A stretch of DNA of 64,000 nucleotides from Ustilaginoidea virens (GCF_000687475.1 NC_057320.1:4154001-4218000), one strand, 5' to 3'. Shown: positions 47,190 to 60,475, counted from the first letter of the stretch. Notes: generated from the letters alone by a model not told the origin. Numbers and translations: made by a program.

Positions 47190-50100
47190 TTTGCCTTACT
47201 CTTTGATGATAATTAGACTAACGCTATAGAGCCCGTCGACCCTAATAATACTATAGATATATAGCTTTATAACCGTATTGCCTTCCTTATAGATACTTAT
47301 GAGGAAAACACCTATTTGAATAATGACCTTTAGGAATAATTCCGCGAGGATTATAGCGAGTGGAATGAAGCCCTATTCCGCCGTATTAACGCTTAGGTTT
47401 TACGGCAATTCCGCTCAATATTACGGGAATGCGGCGTATATATTGGAGTATCGGGTTCCCTAATAATACTAACCCTACTTAAATACCTTTAACAATAATA
47501 GAATCTATAATAGCCTCAAGAGGAAGTAACCCGGCAACTTACTCGCAGTATATTCCTATCCCGGCTTAACCCTACTAGGGAAACCTTACTACCTATCGGT
47601 AATACCGAGCAAGAGATATAAAGGCTTTAAAATACGCCCTTATATATACGCATAAGGCCCTTATTATTATTATTATGAGCCCCCACAATAGTTGTGCGAA
47701 TACCCTCACTAAGGCTCGCATTACGGCTCTTATAAGCCCTATTAACGCTAAGGAACTTCGTCATACTAATGGCACGATTATAGTTATAATAACCTATCGT
47801 CCCCCTATCTATATCGAAAAAGCCTTTTGACCCTGCTCCTACCGATAAAGAAAGGGGCCGGTCCTAATAACTAAAAGGGAAGACGCCTATTTACAATAGG
47901 CTGCTATTTGAAATAGGGGAAAGCTCCCGTTATTAATAATATATAACGGCCGATGATTATAGCCTATAAGACCGACCCGATCAATTATATTAACCTAAGG
48001 ATTATACCCCTAGCCGAGGCGGCTATCTTAATGCCCCTTGAGGTTATAGTATGCCTAATAGAGGTCGAGTTATAGGCCCCGATAATATGCTTCCTTCAAT
48101 AGAGGACCCCGATAATAATACCCTTTAAGCTAATGCCGCCCCTAATATTAGATATTACGAATCGCGGTATTGCGGCCTATAGGCCTAAATGCCTCATCCG
48201 ATAATGCTAAAATTAGGTATAGCACCTAGCCCTTCCCGTTAATATCGCCCTATTTAGGCCGATGAATGGACCGTCTTAACGGGAGGACCGGTAAACCTAG
48301 ACCGACCTAGGTTATGGGATAAACTAGCTAGAGATCCCACTAGCCTATTGTAAGGCTACCGGTAAGCTATTCCGGAATACCCTCCAGAATATCCCTAAGG
48401 TTATACCTAAAAAGCCTATGCAGAGACCGGGTTTGACTAAGAAGATTATACCTGAACCGGGTTTAATGATATATTAAAGAAGATATCTGACCTTTTGCGC
48501 AACTATCGTATAGAGGATAGATATAGCGGCAAAATGGATGACTTTATTATACCAAAAGTTATCTCTTTTAAGAGTAAGTGCCGCCTATTAAGATTACCCG
48601 ATAATATATTAGCCAGAGCCTTCCAAATCATACTTATTGGCGATGCTGAGACCTATTACTTTGATAATATTAAACGTATTCGCAATACCCTTACTTTTGA
48701 CGATATGGTCTGCAAAATTAAAAGCCATTTCGAAAATAAGAGTATAGAGTAATTCTATTTGCACTATTAGAATAGAATAATGCTCTAATTAACTATTGCG
48801 AAATATCCCAATAAATTAAAGTTAGAATGCCTTAATATCCTACTAGAGGAACTTTAACGCCTATATTGTGGTCTTTTTCCCCCCTTTATAGCTAATATAG
48901 AGCTTTATTGGTAAGTGCTTAATGCTGTAAGGGATACCCCTAAGTGTAGCCAGGCCTTGTATTGTTATACCCTTATATTCGAAGGCCTTGCTGCTGACCT
49001 ACGGCGATCCCTTTCTATCTACGAGACTACCTATATAACTTAATAGCATTATTTCCTTTAATAGCAGTCCTAATAACATTAGGATGTTAAAGATATTGAT
49101 GGTAATATGGCGTTATTTATAGATCGTAGATACGGTCAATCTCATAACCGGCATTAATGCCCCTAACGATACGGACCCCCTTAACGGCAATAATAGAATC
49201 GCGCCTTTCTAGCTAGGCCTTATTAAAGAAGATGCTTCGTTTGCAATAAATTAGGATATTAGTCATCTAACCATACTGATAAAAAGCAATAAGAATTAAA
49301 GGCATAATGGCTAAAGAACCGTTCTAATTATGCCGCCCTTAATAATAAGAAATTCTATATTTTCCTATAGGAATATAAGGGGCCCGCATAAGGCCTCGAA
49401 GATGCCGATTTTAATAACATCGTTAAAGATATTAAAGCTATAATGGCAGGGGATACACAATAGGATGTAGAGAATACTGCCATACCGCAAATTACAGCTA
49501 CATAGTATTTCCTAGCCCCTAGGTAAGAACTGTTACTATTGTTATCTATTGAGATATTGCGAGCCCTATAAGATGAATTATGCCGATACGCCTTCTTATA
49601 GATTAACCCCTTCCGAATGCCCTTACCCGACCGTAATTCTGCCTTTCTAGAAGAAGAATAGTATAGTGATTATACCTTCTACGGAATCCTACTAGATACC
49701 AGCACTTTTGGCTTATTAATAGCAGGCCTAGATTAAGCAAAGGCCCTAATAAAATTGATAAAGATCCTGACTATCGAGACGACTAACAAAAAGCATACGG
49801 TAAACTTTAGTACTAGCTCTACTATATCTTCCGGTATATTAAATATCCCTACGATATTTGGGAATATCCCCTTCTATGTCTTTAATAGTGGCACCCCCTT
49901 TCTTTATTCTATCACGGATATGGATAGGATGGGCGTAAAACTTGATAATATTAACAACCTATTAATCTAAGGGGATATTAAGGTCCCTATTATTAGGAAA
50001 TGGGGATATCTATAGTGGACTCTTAATGCTATAGATACTATTGCCTTCCACCTCTTATTATAGGAAATCCATTAGCTTTATTATTGATTCAGGCATCCCT

Positions 50101-53087
50101 CTATCAATAGGCTTACTAAATTGCTCTAGCGGGCTGGTTATAATAATATTGATCGCAATATTATCGAAAGTATTACCTATATATGCTATTAATGCTAGAT
50201 GAATGCAAAGGCACCTAGCCGATTTAAATTCACGCTTAAGGATAACGATACTAGCTAATTTAACTACGAGATTATTGTTAATATCCTTTATATTAATAAT
50301 CGGCCGGTATTGTATATTGTGGATGCCGCGATAAGCTTCTAGGCAGCTAGATTTCTTAATCTATAAAGGCAGAAGGCCCATAATATTTGGAATGCCCTTA
50401 AGGAATGCTAGATTAATACCTACTTTGGCCTACCGGATTAGATAGTCTATAATGCCAGACTAAACTTTGCTTCTACTGAATTCCGTTATAATGCCCGGCT
50501 TTTATCTATCAATATAGATGAAATTCCTGTAGAAGCCTATAATAGCATTAGTAAGGTCGAAAGATATTACGCCCTATTACGCCAAGCCTATACTATTGTT
50601 GATAACGAAGTAGGCGACCTAATAACAAAAGAATAGAAATTATAGCTTACTATAAAGGCTGTTAACGATTCTGCTAGACCTAATAGTCTAGTGCTTACAT
50701 TATTAGTCTTTAGGGCATATCCTCGACTTACGGATAATTCACCCCCTAGCTTATTAGTATTATAATGCGCCTTAACGTTACGAAAGGCCACTAATAAAGC
50801 TAGGAAATACCTTGCTAAGCGATAAGTTCATAATGCCTTCGCCTAATAGAACGGCCCGGATACGCGGCCTATCTACCGACTACCCCTATAGTTAGATATA
50901 TAGGTATGGAGAGAAAAAGGTAGATAGTACGGGCTGTACCGGCTAACTAGCCTCGATAGTAAGACCTATATTATACAAATGCTATATAGCCTAGTTAAGT
51001 TCCGGTTAACGGTCGTCAAGCTATATAACCACGACCCCGATAATACTAAAGATATTGTCTATACCGAAGGCCCGGCCTGCCCCGGCAGGCTAGAAGTCAG
51101 GATACTGGCTGCAGCCGCACTTCTAGCCGCGATAATATCTATAGCCGAGATATTATCGACGATACCTGCAGCCGAGACATCATCGATGATACCTATAGCC
51201 GCGATATTATCGCCGACCTTTGATAGACTACCTATAGCTGCGGCATTATCGTCGCTAACCCCTGGCCCTGACCTTATTAGGATACCGACGTTACGGCCAG
51301 TATCACTATCACTAGTAAGGGTGGTATCCGACGTTATAATCAATAAGGACTAAAAAGAGGCTCTCGTTAATACTATCGCTTCTAGTACTGTTATTAATAC
51401 CTTTTTCCTAACCGTAAAAGAGTAAGCCGACCTGCAGCTTACTAGTTAATTATACTAGGAAGGAAAGATTATAACCTTAGGAGACCCCTTTGAATAGTCT
51501 GACCGTATAGAGGTAGAAGCATTATAGGCCCGCGATGTATTCCGATTTATTACTTTTGATATCGGTAAATATAGAGCCTAACGTCTATTTAACTTATGTA
51601 TGGTACGAGAGATTAAGGGTAAAGGTATGGATATACTATATAAGAAGTCACGACTCGTCATATAAGGTCATAATAATAATAAAAAGCAATTAATATTGAC
51701 TTAGTCCCCTATAATCCAACGGGCTAGTCAATAGTTACTTATATTATTAGCCCCATTACTATAACGTTTTTACGGCTTATTTCTCTAGATACGTAATATC
51801 ATATAGGCCTATATATAGTCATCTACTACCCTCAACAGATCGATTATCGCTAAGCTACCTAAGTAGATAGCGCATTAATACCCCGATAATACGATCATAG
51901 AAGTGGTAAAGCCACTATACGGAATAGCTAAGGCAGGCACCTACTAGTGGGCGACATACTTCCGGCACTATTGCGAAAAGTTGGGCATAACTATATTAAC
52001 CTATGACCCCTATTTGCTAATATCTACTGGTAATGACGATACTAACCGTACTAACGCTTTTGACCGCGATACTACTATATGCTTCGGTATTGTGGGTATG
52101 TAGACTAACGATACCTTTGGCCTGAGTGACGATGCCTTTTTCTAATAGGAAGAATTAGAGCTTACTAAGGCAGGCTTTAACGCTAAGCCTAAGACGAAGC
52201 TATCGCTAACTATGCCCTTAATATTCAACGGATGTATATTGACGGCTATTACCGACGGCATAATAACGTTATGCCAGAAAGGTTAAAGCCAAAAGATTGC
52301 TACTATCGATAAGAATACGCCTACAGCCTAGCGTAATTATATCGAATAATGCGCTCGCGGTGCTTATATGGCTACGGTCTGCCAGCCCGAGGCGTCTTTT
52401 GACCTGTCTATTGCAGCATAATACTAGTAACCTGACCCTAATGATATCGCGAGGTTGAATAAGCGCCTTTAATGGCAGCGTGATAACTAGGATCGTGGCT
52501 TACGGTATATTAATCTGGCCCTTACTATAGCCAAGCTCTTTATATTTATTGACGGATCCTTTGCCAATAATAAAGATTTAAGCTCTTAGATTGGATATAT
52601 TATTATGCTAGGGAATGAAGAAGAGGATAACCCTACGGATAACGCCTTCCTACTGACCGGTAATATCGTCACTTATAGCTCTACAAAAAGTAAGCATATA
52701 ATACGCAGCGCACTCGCTTTGGAGCTATATAGTATGGTATAAGGGGTCGATATCGCATATACGATAGGCACGACCCTTAATATAATTACCAGTAGGCTGG
52801 GATTGCCGAAGATCCCTATGGTTGTATATATGGATTCGTTTTCGTTATACGAATGCTTTATTAAGCTAGGTACTACTAAGGAAAAGAGGCTTATAATAGA
52901 TATTATAGCCCTACGATAGTCATACGAGTGCCGGGAAATCTATAAGATTCGCTGGATTAATGGGAATAATAACCTCGCCGATATAATGACTAAGGGAACG
53001 CCTAATAAAGCCCTTAAGACCTTCGTCGACTAAAATAAGGCTGTTATATGTATAGAAGGGTAGGTAAAGAGGCCGGTTAATGTCTGA
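47190..53087 (+). pseudogene. COP3-2 gag-pol polyprotein
   Basis: The N-terminal Gag region (about 47240-47640) is rich in charged residues (EEVTRQLTRSIF). The Gag core is uninterrupted at 48495-48752 (RNYRIEDRYSGKMDDFIIPK). The zinc knuckle near 49235-49275 reads CFVCNKLGY-X-SSNH; the Tyr and the stop are RIP-type changes of an expected Cys-Trp. The protease motif near 49690 is altered (LLDTSTFG). The segment 49755-49970 (TPFLYSITDMDRMGVKLDN) precedes integrase, where HPSINRLTKLL and later NYEIIVNILY are visible. A Pro/Ala/Ile linker at 50979-51353 leads into RT. RNase H (about 52540-53060) has FIDGSFANNKDLSS, SSTKSKHIIRSALALELY and LADIMTKGTPNKALKTF. Stop TGA 53085-53087. Scattered TAG/TAA codons prevent a full product. 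Confidence 0.82.
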
Positions 53088-53322
53088 CTGCGTTTAGAAG
53101 GTATTGGTGATATTATGGGTGGCAAGTGTATGGATTTTCCTATGTTTAATGTTGTGTGCATTTGCTGCTTTTACTGTATTTACTGTTGCCCTTTTGTTTT
53201 GGCTGCGATACTTAATATACCGGCTGTGCGGTATGAGGCCGCGCGGCGCGATAGCGTTATCGGCGGCACAACCTGCCGAGACCGCGCCGCACTTTTCTTT
53301 CTATATGTGCGCTTTATATCCT

Positions 53323-53377
53323 AGCGATTCCGATGTTTGCTTCTATAAAAAGAGAAGCTGCTAGTATCGGAATCGCT
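53323..53377 (+). other. inverted repeat spanning polypurine tract and LTR edge of COP3-2
   Basis: AGCGATTCCGA (53323-53333) pairs with TCGGAATCGCT (53367-53377) at the LTR start; the loop carries AAAAAGAGAAG. Same arrangement as COP3-1. Confidence 0.8.
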
Positions 53378-53706
53378 GTCGCAAGGTGCCTAATTGGGCA
53401 CAATTGGGCATATTGCGACGGATGTGCCGCGCATACCTGTTGCGCACGATGTGGCCACTTTTGCCCCTTTACCCCTGAGCCCGGTAGGGCATGCGGGCAG
53501 CCCGGCCCGACTGCGCCGATGCACGTGATAACGGCATACGCACAAAAAGACTATATCGTGTAATTACTCTTTTGCTTCCTTTCTTTCCTCTTAGTTAGTT
53601 AGTTATAATTAAAGAAGTAATCATACCTTTGATTGGTGACCTTACGGTACATGATACCACGCGCGCAACCCTACGTACAACTGGGTACCCCGAGTTTATA
53701 TTAACA
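53365..53706 (+). repeat. 3' LTR of COP3-2 (342 bp)
   Basis: TATCGGAATCGCTGTCG to TATATTAACA; followed by TCTAA. Confidence 0.93.
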
Positions 53707-53711
53707 TCTAA

Positions 53712-56700
53712 AGAACCTTTTGCTACTTTTTTCGTTTAATTTAAAGAAAAGCTAGCGCTTATAAGAGGAATTAGCTAGCCTAAGGAAGTAAAACTCGAAT
53801 ACCTCTACTCTATATTAAATACTAGAATAGCCGATAAGATTATCAGACTTAGGGTCTCCTTTAATAACTACTACCTAATAGTTAATTGCTATTGTTAGAT
53901 TGCTATTAACCTTAAGACTAGCCTAATATTTAGGCGCTACTTTAGCCCTTTTTACAATCGATAAAATAATAACTAAAATGCAAAAGGTAATATATAAATA
54001 ATAGGTATTAACTAACTTACTTTAAAAAGTAAGTAATATATAGCTAAATAGGTTTTATAAGAGGTCTTAAATAAGCGATAAGAGAAGGATTTATACTTTT
54101 ATTATAGTATTTCTACCTATTATATATAGAAATACCGTTTATAAAGGGCCTATAGACTAGGAATAATTAAAGTAGCTATAATAGACTCTTAGGCCGCTAA
54201 AGATAATAGTAGTAATAACTCTTAGGGAAAAGACTAGCCTTTAAGCCTAATCTTATAAAAAGGCTTAAAGTATACGCTTAAAACCCTAATTAATTAGAAA
54301 AGGATTTTATATAAAAAAAATAAAAGAGATTATAGAATATATAGATAGGCACCCCTTTTTAGTACTAATATTATATAAATCTTATACTTTTATTAATACC
54401 TTAATCGACTTGGATTATAATTGCTATAGCGCTATAAGCGAAAAAATAGTATAATAGTTAGGTCTCTAACCTATCTGCCTACTATAACGTAGGATAATCG
54501 GAACGGCAGTAGAGATTTAAAGCTATTTAGGGAAATATAGGGAAGCAACTTCCTCTATTATATATATTATTTATATAGATATTGATATTAATAGCTAGCC
54601 TTTTATAGTTATACTTTATATAATCCTAGGCCTTACCTATAATATTATCTTAGGTCTCCCTTAGATAGAATACCGCAATATAATATTATAAGCGAAACGA
54701 TATTAGATAAAGATTAGAGCGGTAGGCAATCTTATTACTTAGGAATTAATAGTATAGCAGTTTGGCCCTACTATAGTTAATATTCTTAGTTTAGTCTTTT
54801 ATAGTATATTTTAGTAGGTAAAGCATTCTAAGGACTAATCGACCCCTTTTATTATTATAAGCCTATAAAAGATAATATATATCTTCTATATTACGCTTCT
54901 ATTATATTAGGACCTTATACTATCTCCGCAGAAGCTATAGGTATTACCCCTAAAGTTATAGGAATTTAGCGACCTATTTAATAAAGAAAAGGCCTTTAGC
55001 CTTCCTCTATATTAGGGTATATTAGACTATTATATTCGGCTTAAGAAGGCCCTAGATAGAAGTATACTAGACCTACTTTAGGGCCTATTATATAATATAC
55101 TATAGGATTAGCTACTTAAGGTTTAGAGATAGGTAACCGACCTTATAAATAAAGGATAAATTTAGGTAAGCTCCTTATTAGTAATAGCTTTAGTCCTCTT
55201 AGTTAAAAAGGGGAATAAAAGGTAGTATTTTTATATAGATTACCGAGCCCTAAATAAGGTTATAGCTTAAGATTAATACCCCCTCCTACTAATTAAAGAG
55301 ACCTTACGATCTTTATCCTAAGTAAAGTAATTTACTAAAGTCGATATATATATAGTATTCTATAAAATCTATATTATAAAAGGCGATAAATACCTTACTA
55401 TATTCTACACGCAATTTAGTCTTTTTAAGTGGCTTATAACGCCTTTTAGCCTTACTAGAGCCCCTATAATATTCTAATAATATATTAATAGGGCCTTAGA
55501 GAATATACTTAAGGATTTTACGATTATATACCTTAATAATATCTTTATTTATACCTTAGGATCGAGGGAGGACTATATAAGATATATTAAAGATATACTC
55601 GAACGACTTTAAGATGCTAGTCTTAATCTAGACTTAGAGAAGTATAATTTTGCCGTAATAAAGGTCTAGTATTTAGGTTATATTATAATAGTAGGAAAAG
55701 AGATCTATTTAGACCCTGAAAAGATTAAGGCTATTTAGAACTAAGAAGCCCTTATAAAACTAAAGGGGGTCTAAAGCTTCTTTAGCTTTATAAATTTTTA
55801 CCGCAATTTTATTCCTAACTTCTCCTAATTTGCTAAACCTTTAATTAAGTTAATAAAAAAAGGGGTTCCCTTTTAATAGTTAGATAAAAAAAAGGCATTC
55901 CAAGCGCTTAAGTATTACTTTATCTTATACCTAATTCTTACTTAATAGGACCTTAATAAAGAGACGATTCTTAAAGCGGATAGCTTTAGTACTACTTTTA
56001 ATAGCTACCTCTCTTAAATTAGGGAGGATAAAGTCCTCCACCCTATTGTATACTATTCTATATGCCTAATAGATGCTGAATAAAACTATATAATTTATGA
56101 TAAAGAGCTTCTTACTATTATCTCTTATCTTAAGGTATAATTAGCTAAACTCTAATTGGTAGCTTTTTTATTTACTATTCTTATAGACTATAAGAATCTA
56201 GAGTACTTTATTTAATCCTATAAGATATTAGAATAGTAGGCTAAATAGGCTAAAATATTAGCGCTCTTTAATTTCTATCTTTAGTATAAGCTAGGGTTAT
56301 AAGCTTAATGCCCTAATACTTTATCTCAATAGGAATAAAAAGCTAATAGCGCGATACTAAGGATTAGCTAGATCTTAAAATTACTATTAATTTTAATACT
56401 TTACCTAGACTTAACTACCGAACCAGTTCCTATAGTTATACCTTTAGGATTTAGCTTACCTAATAGCTTATATATTTTCGCCGACTCTTACCTTTAGGCA
56501 CTTTAGGATTAGGCTATAGCTATAGATGAAATATATAGGGCATACTAGGTAGTAATAGCAAAAGGCGAGAGATATTTTCTAACCGAGGCTTTAATAAAGG
56601 AATAGATTATAAATTACACCCTAAATGCCTATAGTATGCTTTTCTACTAGGAGCGGATATAGCTCCCTTCTTTTAAACCCCTAACTATTATAATTATATA

Positions 56701-58033
56701 GTAATACTATAAATTACCTACTGCGGGCTATCTAGGGAAGAATACTATATTCTAGTTATTATATCGAGACTACCACTTTAATAATATATCTTTAGCAGTA
56801 GTAAGATATATCTAAAATTGCTAATACTATAGGGCATATAAGAGCTAATAATTGCACTAAGGCCTACTGCAGCTATTATCTATCCTAGACCGATTTTAAT
56901 TATAGATTTCCATTAACTTTATAATAGATCTTCCTATATATAATACATCCGACCCGTAATTCCTTATGGTTATTACTAATCGCCTATTAAAGTATATCTA
57001 GCTTAAGGCAATATACTTTATAAAAGCAGAAGACTATATAGAACGGTTCTAATAGTACTAATAATATTTCTATAGGTTCCCTAAAGAAATTATTAGCGAC
57101 TAAAGATCTAATTAAATAGGATAATTTTAGATTATATTTTATAATTTAATTAGGACCAAATAACTCCTTTCGATTATATATCACCCCTAGACCGATAGTA
57201 GTATAAAACGGATAAACTAAAAGGTTTAAGCTATCTTATATATTATAGTCTCCTTTGACTAATATAACTAGCTAAAACACCTTATAGTATACTAACTAAC
57301 GTTAAATAACCGGATATTATTAGTAACCAGTTTTAGTCCTAATCGGCTCCTTAATAGATTTAATATTCTAATAGTTATATTGCCTCTAGATTTAATATTA
57401 AGTTTAATAACCCTAAAAGGGTAGGCTACCTTATTTTTAGCTATACTTTATAAGGGATAGAAAGTAGCTTAGGCTGCTATCGCCTTTATATAGTAGTAGC
57501 AATAGGACGCAACTAATTATTTATACCATTTAGTAGAATATTTTTAAATTAGGGATTGGATATAGCTTACCTTATATAATATTAAGATAAACCGGCCTTA
57601 TAAGAAGCTCGATTAAATCTCGGCAAAGTATATAATTATAGCTATATTATCTCTACTTAATATTCGACTTAATATCCTATAGGGTATTTATTTAGTTTTT
57701 TATATTAATTTAGTCGAATAAGCGGCTTTTAATCTACTACTAAGCTAAAAAGTAACTAATATATAATCTAGTCCCCTATTTATACTACCTTAGGACTTTA
57801 ATCGGCTATATAAGGAATATAAAGTAGAAGAGATTTTAGCTATAAAGAATACTTAAGGTCGGGGGTAAAACTATAATATACTTATAAAATAGAAAGGATA
57901 TAACTTACCTATATAGGAACTCCTAGAGAACTTCTTAGAGATAATAGTATAAAAGGCATTTAAGGCTAAATAGAGGGATATTCGGATATATAATAGATTT
58001 ATATAGCCTTAGGATCGGATTTTAGATTTATAA
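53712..58033 (+). pseudogene. CHR2 gag end and pol with chromodomain
   Basis: Gag resumes at 53712. Protease is near 54400 (INTLIDLDYNCY, where CHR1 has INTLIDSGYNYY). RT spans about 55170-55640 with the catalytic box YLNN (about 55531-55542). RNase H follows to about 56340. Integrase (about 56740-57560) carries a SINFIIDLP-type core motif. The chromodomain is at about 57808-57935 (EYKVEEILAIKNT, then a KGYN-L-like WKGY box). The last codon before TAA is at 58030. Both catalytic Asp of RT are Asn, as expected from RIP. Heavy stop load. Confidence 0.82.
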
Positions 58034-58207
58034 CCTTAATATCGTCTAATAATATAAAAAAAAAAAAAAACTAATCCTTTTCTTTTTTAGTAAAGTAATC
58101 TAGTAAGTTTTAGCGTTTATCTTTTATTTTTTAGTAATTCTAGCCCTATATCTATATTTATTAATTCCCGCTTCCCCTGCTACCCTTACTTTTATTAGTA
58201 TTCCCCT

Positions 58208-58241
58208 ACCCCCCTATAGAATTCGGTAGGGGGGTATATAA
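58208..58241 (+). promoter_or_regulatory. G/C inverted repeat and TATA box upstream of the extra frame of CHR2
   Basis: ACCCCCCTA (58208-58216) and TAGGGGGGT (58227-58235) form a perfect 9-bp stem with a 10-nt loop, running straight into TATATAA (58235-58241). Placed about 80 nt before the start of the long open frame at 58321. An A15 run (58056-58070) lies just after the pol stop. An internal promoter is inferred, not shown. Confidence 0.4.
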
Positions 58242-58320
58242 GGGAAGGGGGGGGACTATAGGATAATAAGGTAGGAAAGGCGGTAGCGGTATTAGCGGTA
58301 TAATTAGCGGATACTAACTA

Positions 58321-60226
58321 GGAAGAGTATGGCTTAAGTACTTATAATAGGGTATAATAGGTCTGGAGGGATATACTTATAATATTAGGCCGATAGTAAT
58401 AAGATTAGCCTTAGCTTATAGCACGGTTATTAGTATAAGGGCCTAAAGCAAGGCTATTCCGGTATAAAGTAGGGATACTAACTAAGGGGAAGTAGGCGGA
58501 GTATAAAGTATAGGTATAGAAGGAGCGACCTAATATATAAAACTAGTTATCGCCTCTGCTATAATCTGTATATTTTATTATTATTCTGCGAGTAGTTATA
58601 TAATAGGCGCTATAGAGTTGCCGCTAGCCTATTAAGACCTAATAGCTAAAGCAGAAAGAATAATAATTGTTATAAGAGTAGCAGGAGTTAACCCGCCGAT
58701 ATTAATAGCCGGGGTATATACAGAAAGGGCCATTATAGTATACTCTTACGCTATAGCCTATAGTTTATCCTATTAATAATATAGTATATTAAACTTAAGG
58801 CGAAGATAGGCCTTTTAGCCTAGGATATCTCCTACCTTTAGATAAGCGGCTTTTTTAATACTTTATTTCTTTTACGCTATATAGACGATATACTTCATCA
58901 CTTACTATAGTTAGGGATTTATCGATATTATATACTTATATTAGATATATATCTTATATTTCTAATAGCATTAAATATAAGCCTAAGAGCAACCGGCCTA
59001 TATATAGATAATATATTCTCCGGTATCTATAGTATACTATATATAGGCGATATAAATATATTCGACCTCCTCGATATTATTAGTATTTAATCCCTTAGAA
59101 TCCCTTTAGATAAAGAACTCTCCTATAGTATATTTCTTTTATAATTGCCAATATAATAATCTAATAGTAGGTAAAAGCGGTATTTTCCTAGTATATAAAA
59201 GTATCTAGGGTATAATAACTAATAAGGAAAGAGCTAAGGGTACTCCTAATAGGGTCTTTAGGGTAATAGCTATTAAAGAAAAAGCCTTTATTAGTATTAC
59301 CCCTAATAATAATAGTATATAGAGAGGCAAAGATAGGACTTTTATATAAAAAAGGGCGGGAAGACCTTAAGGATATAAAGGGGATAATAGGGCCCCTATA
59401 TTAAGCGATAGGGATTCTGCCGAACTTTTATTATTATTAGAAATAATAATAAGCTTAAAGCTAAGGGGGGAAATATACGACCGTCCTAAGGAGGGTATAA
59501 ACTATAGCGGCTATAATAGCATTTTTAGCTAAAAACCTCTTCTATGCCTGGCATTTCCAGGGTCTCCGGCAGATACTTAGGATAGACCTAATACGGTTAT
59601 AAGAGGGTTTTAGCCAATAGGCATACTTTTATCTATTAGTCTTCTAGATAATATAGTAATAAATCTAACGTAATAGCAAATAGGGGGGGACTTAGATACT
59701 TATTAGTACCGGACGATTTACTATACAGATCCGATACGAATAAGCTAGGAACTTTTAATAGTATAATTCTATTAATAGGGATAATCCTTACGATAGTAGT
59801 AAAGCTATAGACTTACTATTAGGAATAATAGCCTTAATAACGGTAGGTATAAAGATAAAAAGAGGAAGAAAGAAGTGCAAAAGAGAAACAGATAAGGGAA
59901 AAAGCCTTAGTATAGATAGATTCCTAACCGATAGCTAATAATAAAATTTTTCTACTTTACGATAGCTATAATATAATTCCTTCTAGCTGATAGTATTACG
60001 ATTAGCTTCGATAAGATTTTATTATATCTGCCTAGAGTATACCGATTCTAGCCCCTGCTATATTTACATCGGTTATATATTGGCATATCTACACGCCCGA
60101 TTAATATCCTATATATCTAATTAAGGTTATTTTAGAGGGCTATAAGAGGTTTTAATTAGGGGGCGATATATAAAGAGGATAACTTTAGATAATATTCTTC
60201 TGATTCTAAGGTGGAGGAGGGGGGTA
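58321..60226 (+). pseudogene. extra reading frame between pol and 3' LTR of CHR2, unknown function
   Basis: A single sense frame of about 635 codons runs from 58321 to the polypurine tract. All the interruptions I read are TAA or TAG, as expected from CAA/CAG/TGG, and I found no TGA. Segments include IAKAERIIIVIRVAGVNPPI (about 58640), NKERAKGTPNRVFRVIAIKE (about 59220), DSAELLLLLEIIISLKLRGE (about 59420), a basic run KDKKRKKEVQKRNR (about 59850) and the end SSDSKVEEGG. The hydrophobic patches may be a by-product of RIP. I do not recognise a family. Position, orientation and C-terminus match the extra frame of CHR1. Confidence 0.6.
60208..60226 (+). other. polypurine tract of CHR2
   Basis: AAGGTGGAGGAGGGGGG then TA and the LTR start. 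Confidence 0.85.
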
Positions 60227-60470
60227 TATTACGGGCACGGGCTATACCCGCGCCATAATATGGCTAGGACTTAGGCTGCGCCTGCGTTTAGCCTAAAAAG
60301 GGCGATAGATGGAGTTATAGGACTATATTAGGACTCCGATACATATTACGATTAGGATATAAATAGACTAGATAGAAGGTTCCTATTTAGATCCTTCTCC
60401 TTCCTCTTTAGTCTATTTAATATATATTATCGATGCTTATTTGCAGCCGCCCTAGGGTCAGTCCTTTATA
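60227..60470 (+). repeat. 3' LTR of CHR2 (244 bp)
   Basis: TATTACGGGCACGGGC to CCTTTATA; keeps AGTCTATTTAA at 60410-60420. Confidence 0.9.
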
Positions 60471-60475
60471 CTTTT

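Larger units (their letters stand above)
46454..53706 (+). mobile_element. COP3-2, complete Ty1/copia element, lightly damaged
   Basis: LTRs 46454-46795 and 53365-53706 (342 bp), exact target duplication TCTAA (46449-46453, 53707-53711), length 7253 bp, inserted in CHR2 gag. Less RIP-altered than COP3-1. Confidence 0.95.
45575..60470 (+). mobile_element. CHR2, Ty3/gypsy chromovirus carrying COP3-2
   Basis: LTRs 45575-45818 and 60227-60470 (244 bp each). Flanks TTTTT (45570-45574) and CTTTT (60471-60475) are a target duplication with one C/T difference. Length without COP3-2 is about 7.64 kb. Same architecture as CHR1 but diverged, and badly RIP-damaged: the protease DSG reads DLD and the RT box reads YLNN. 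Confidence 0.88.
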
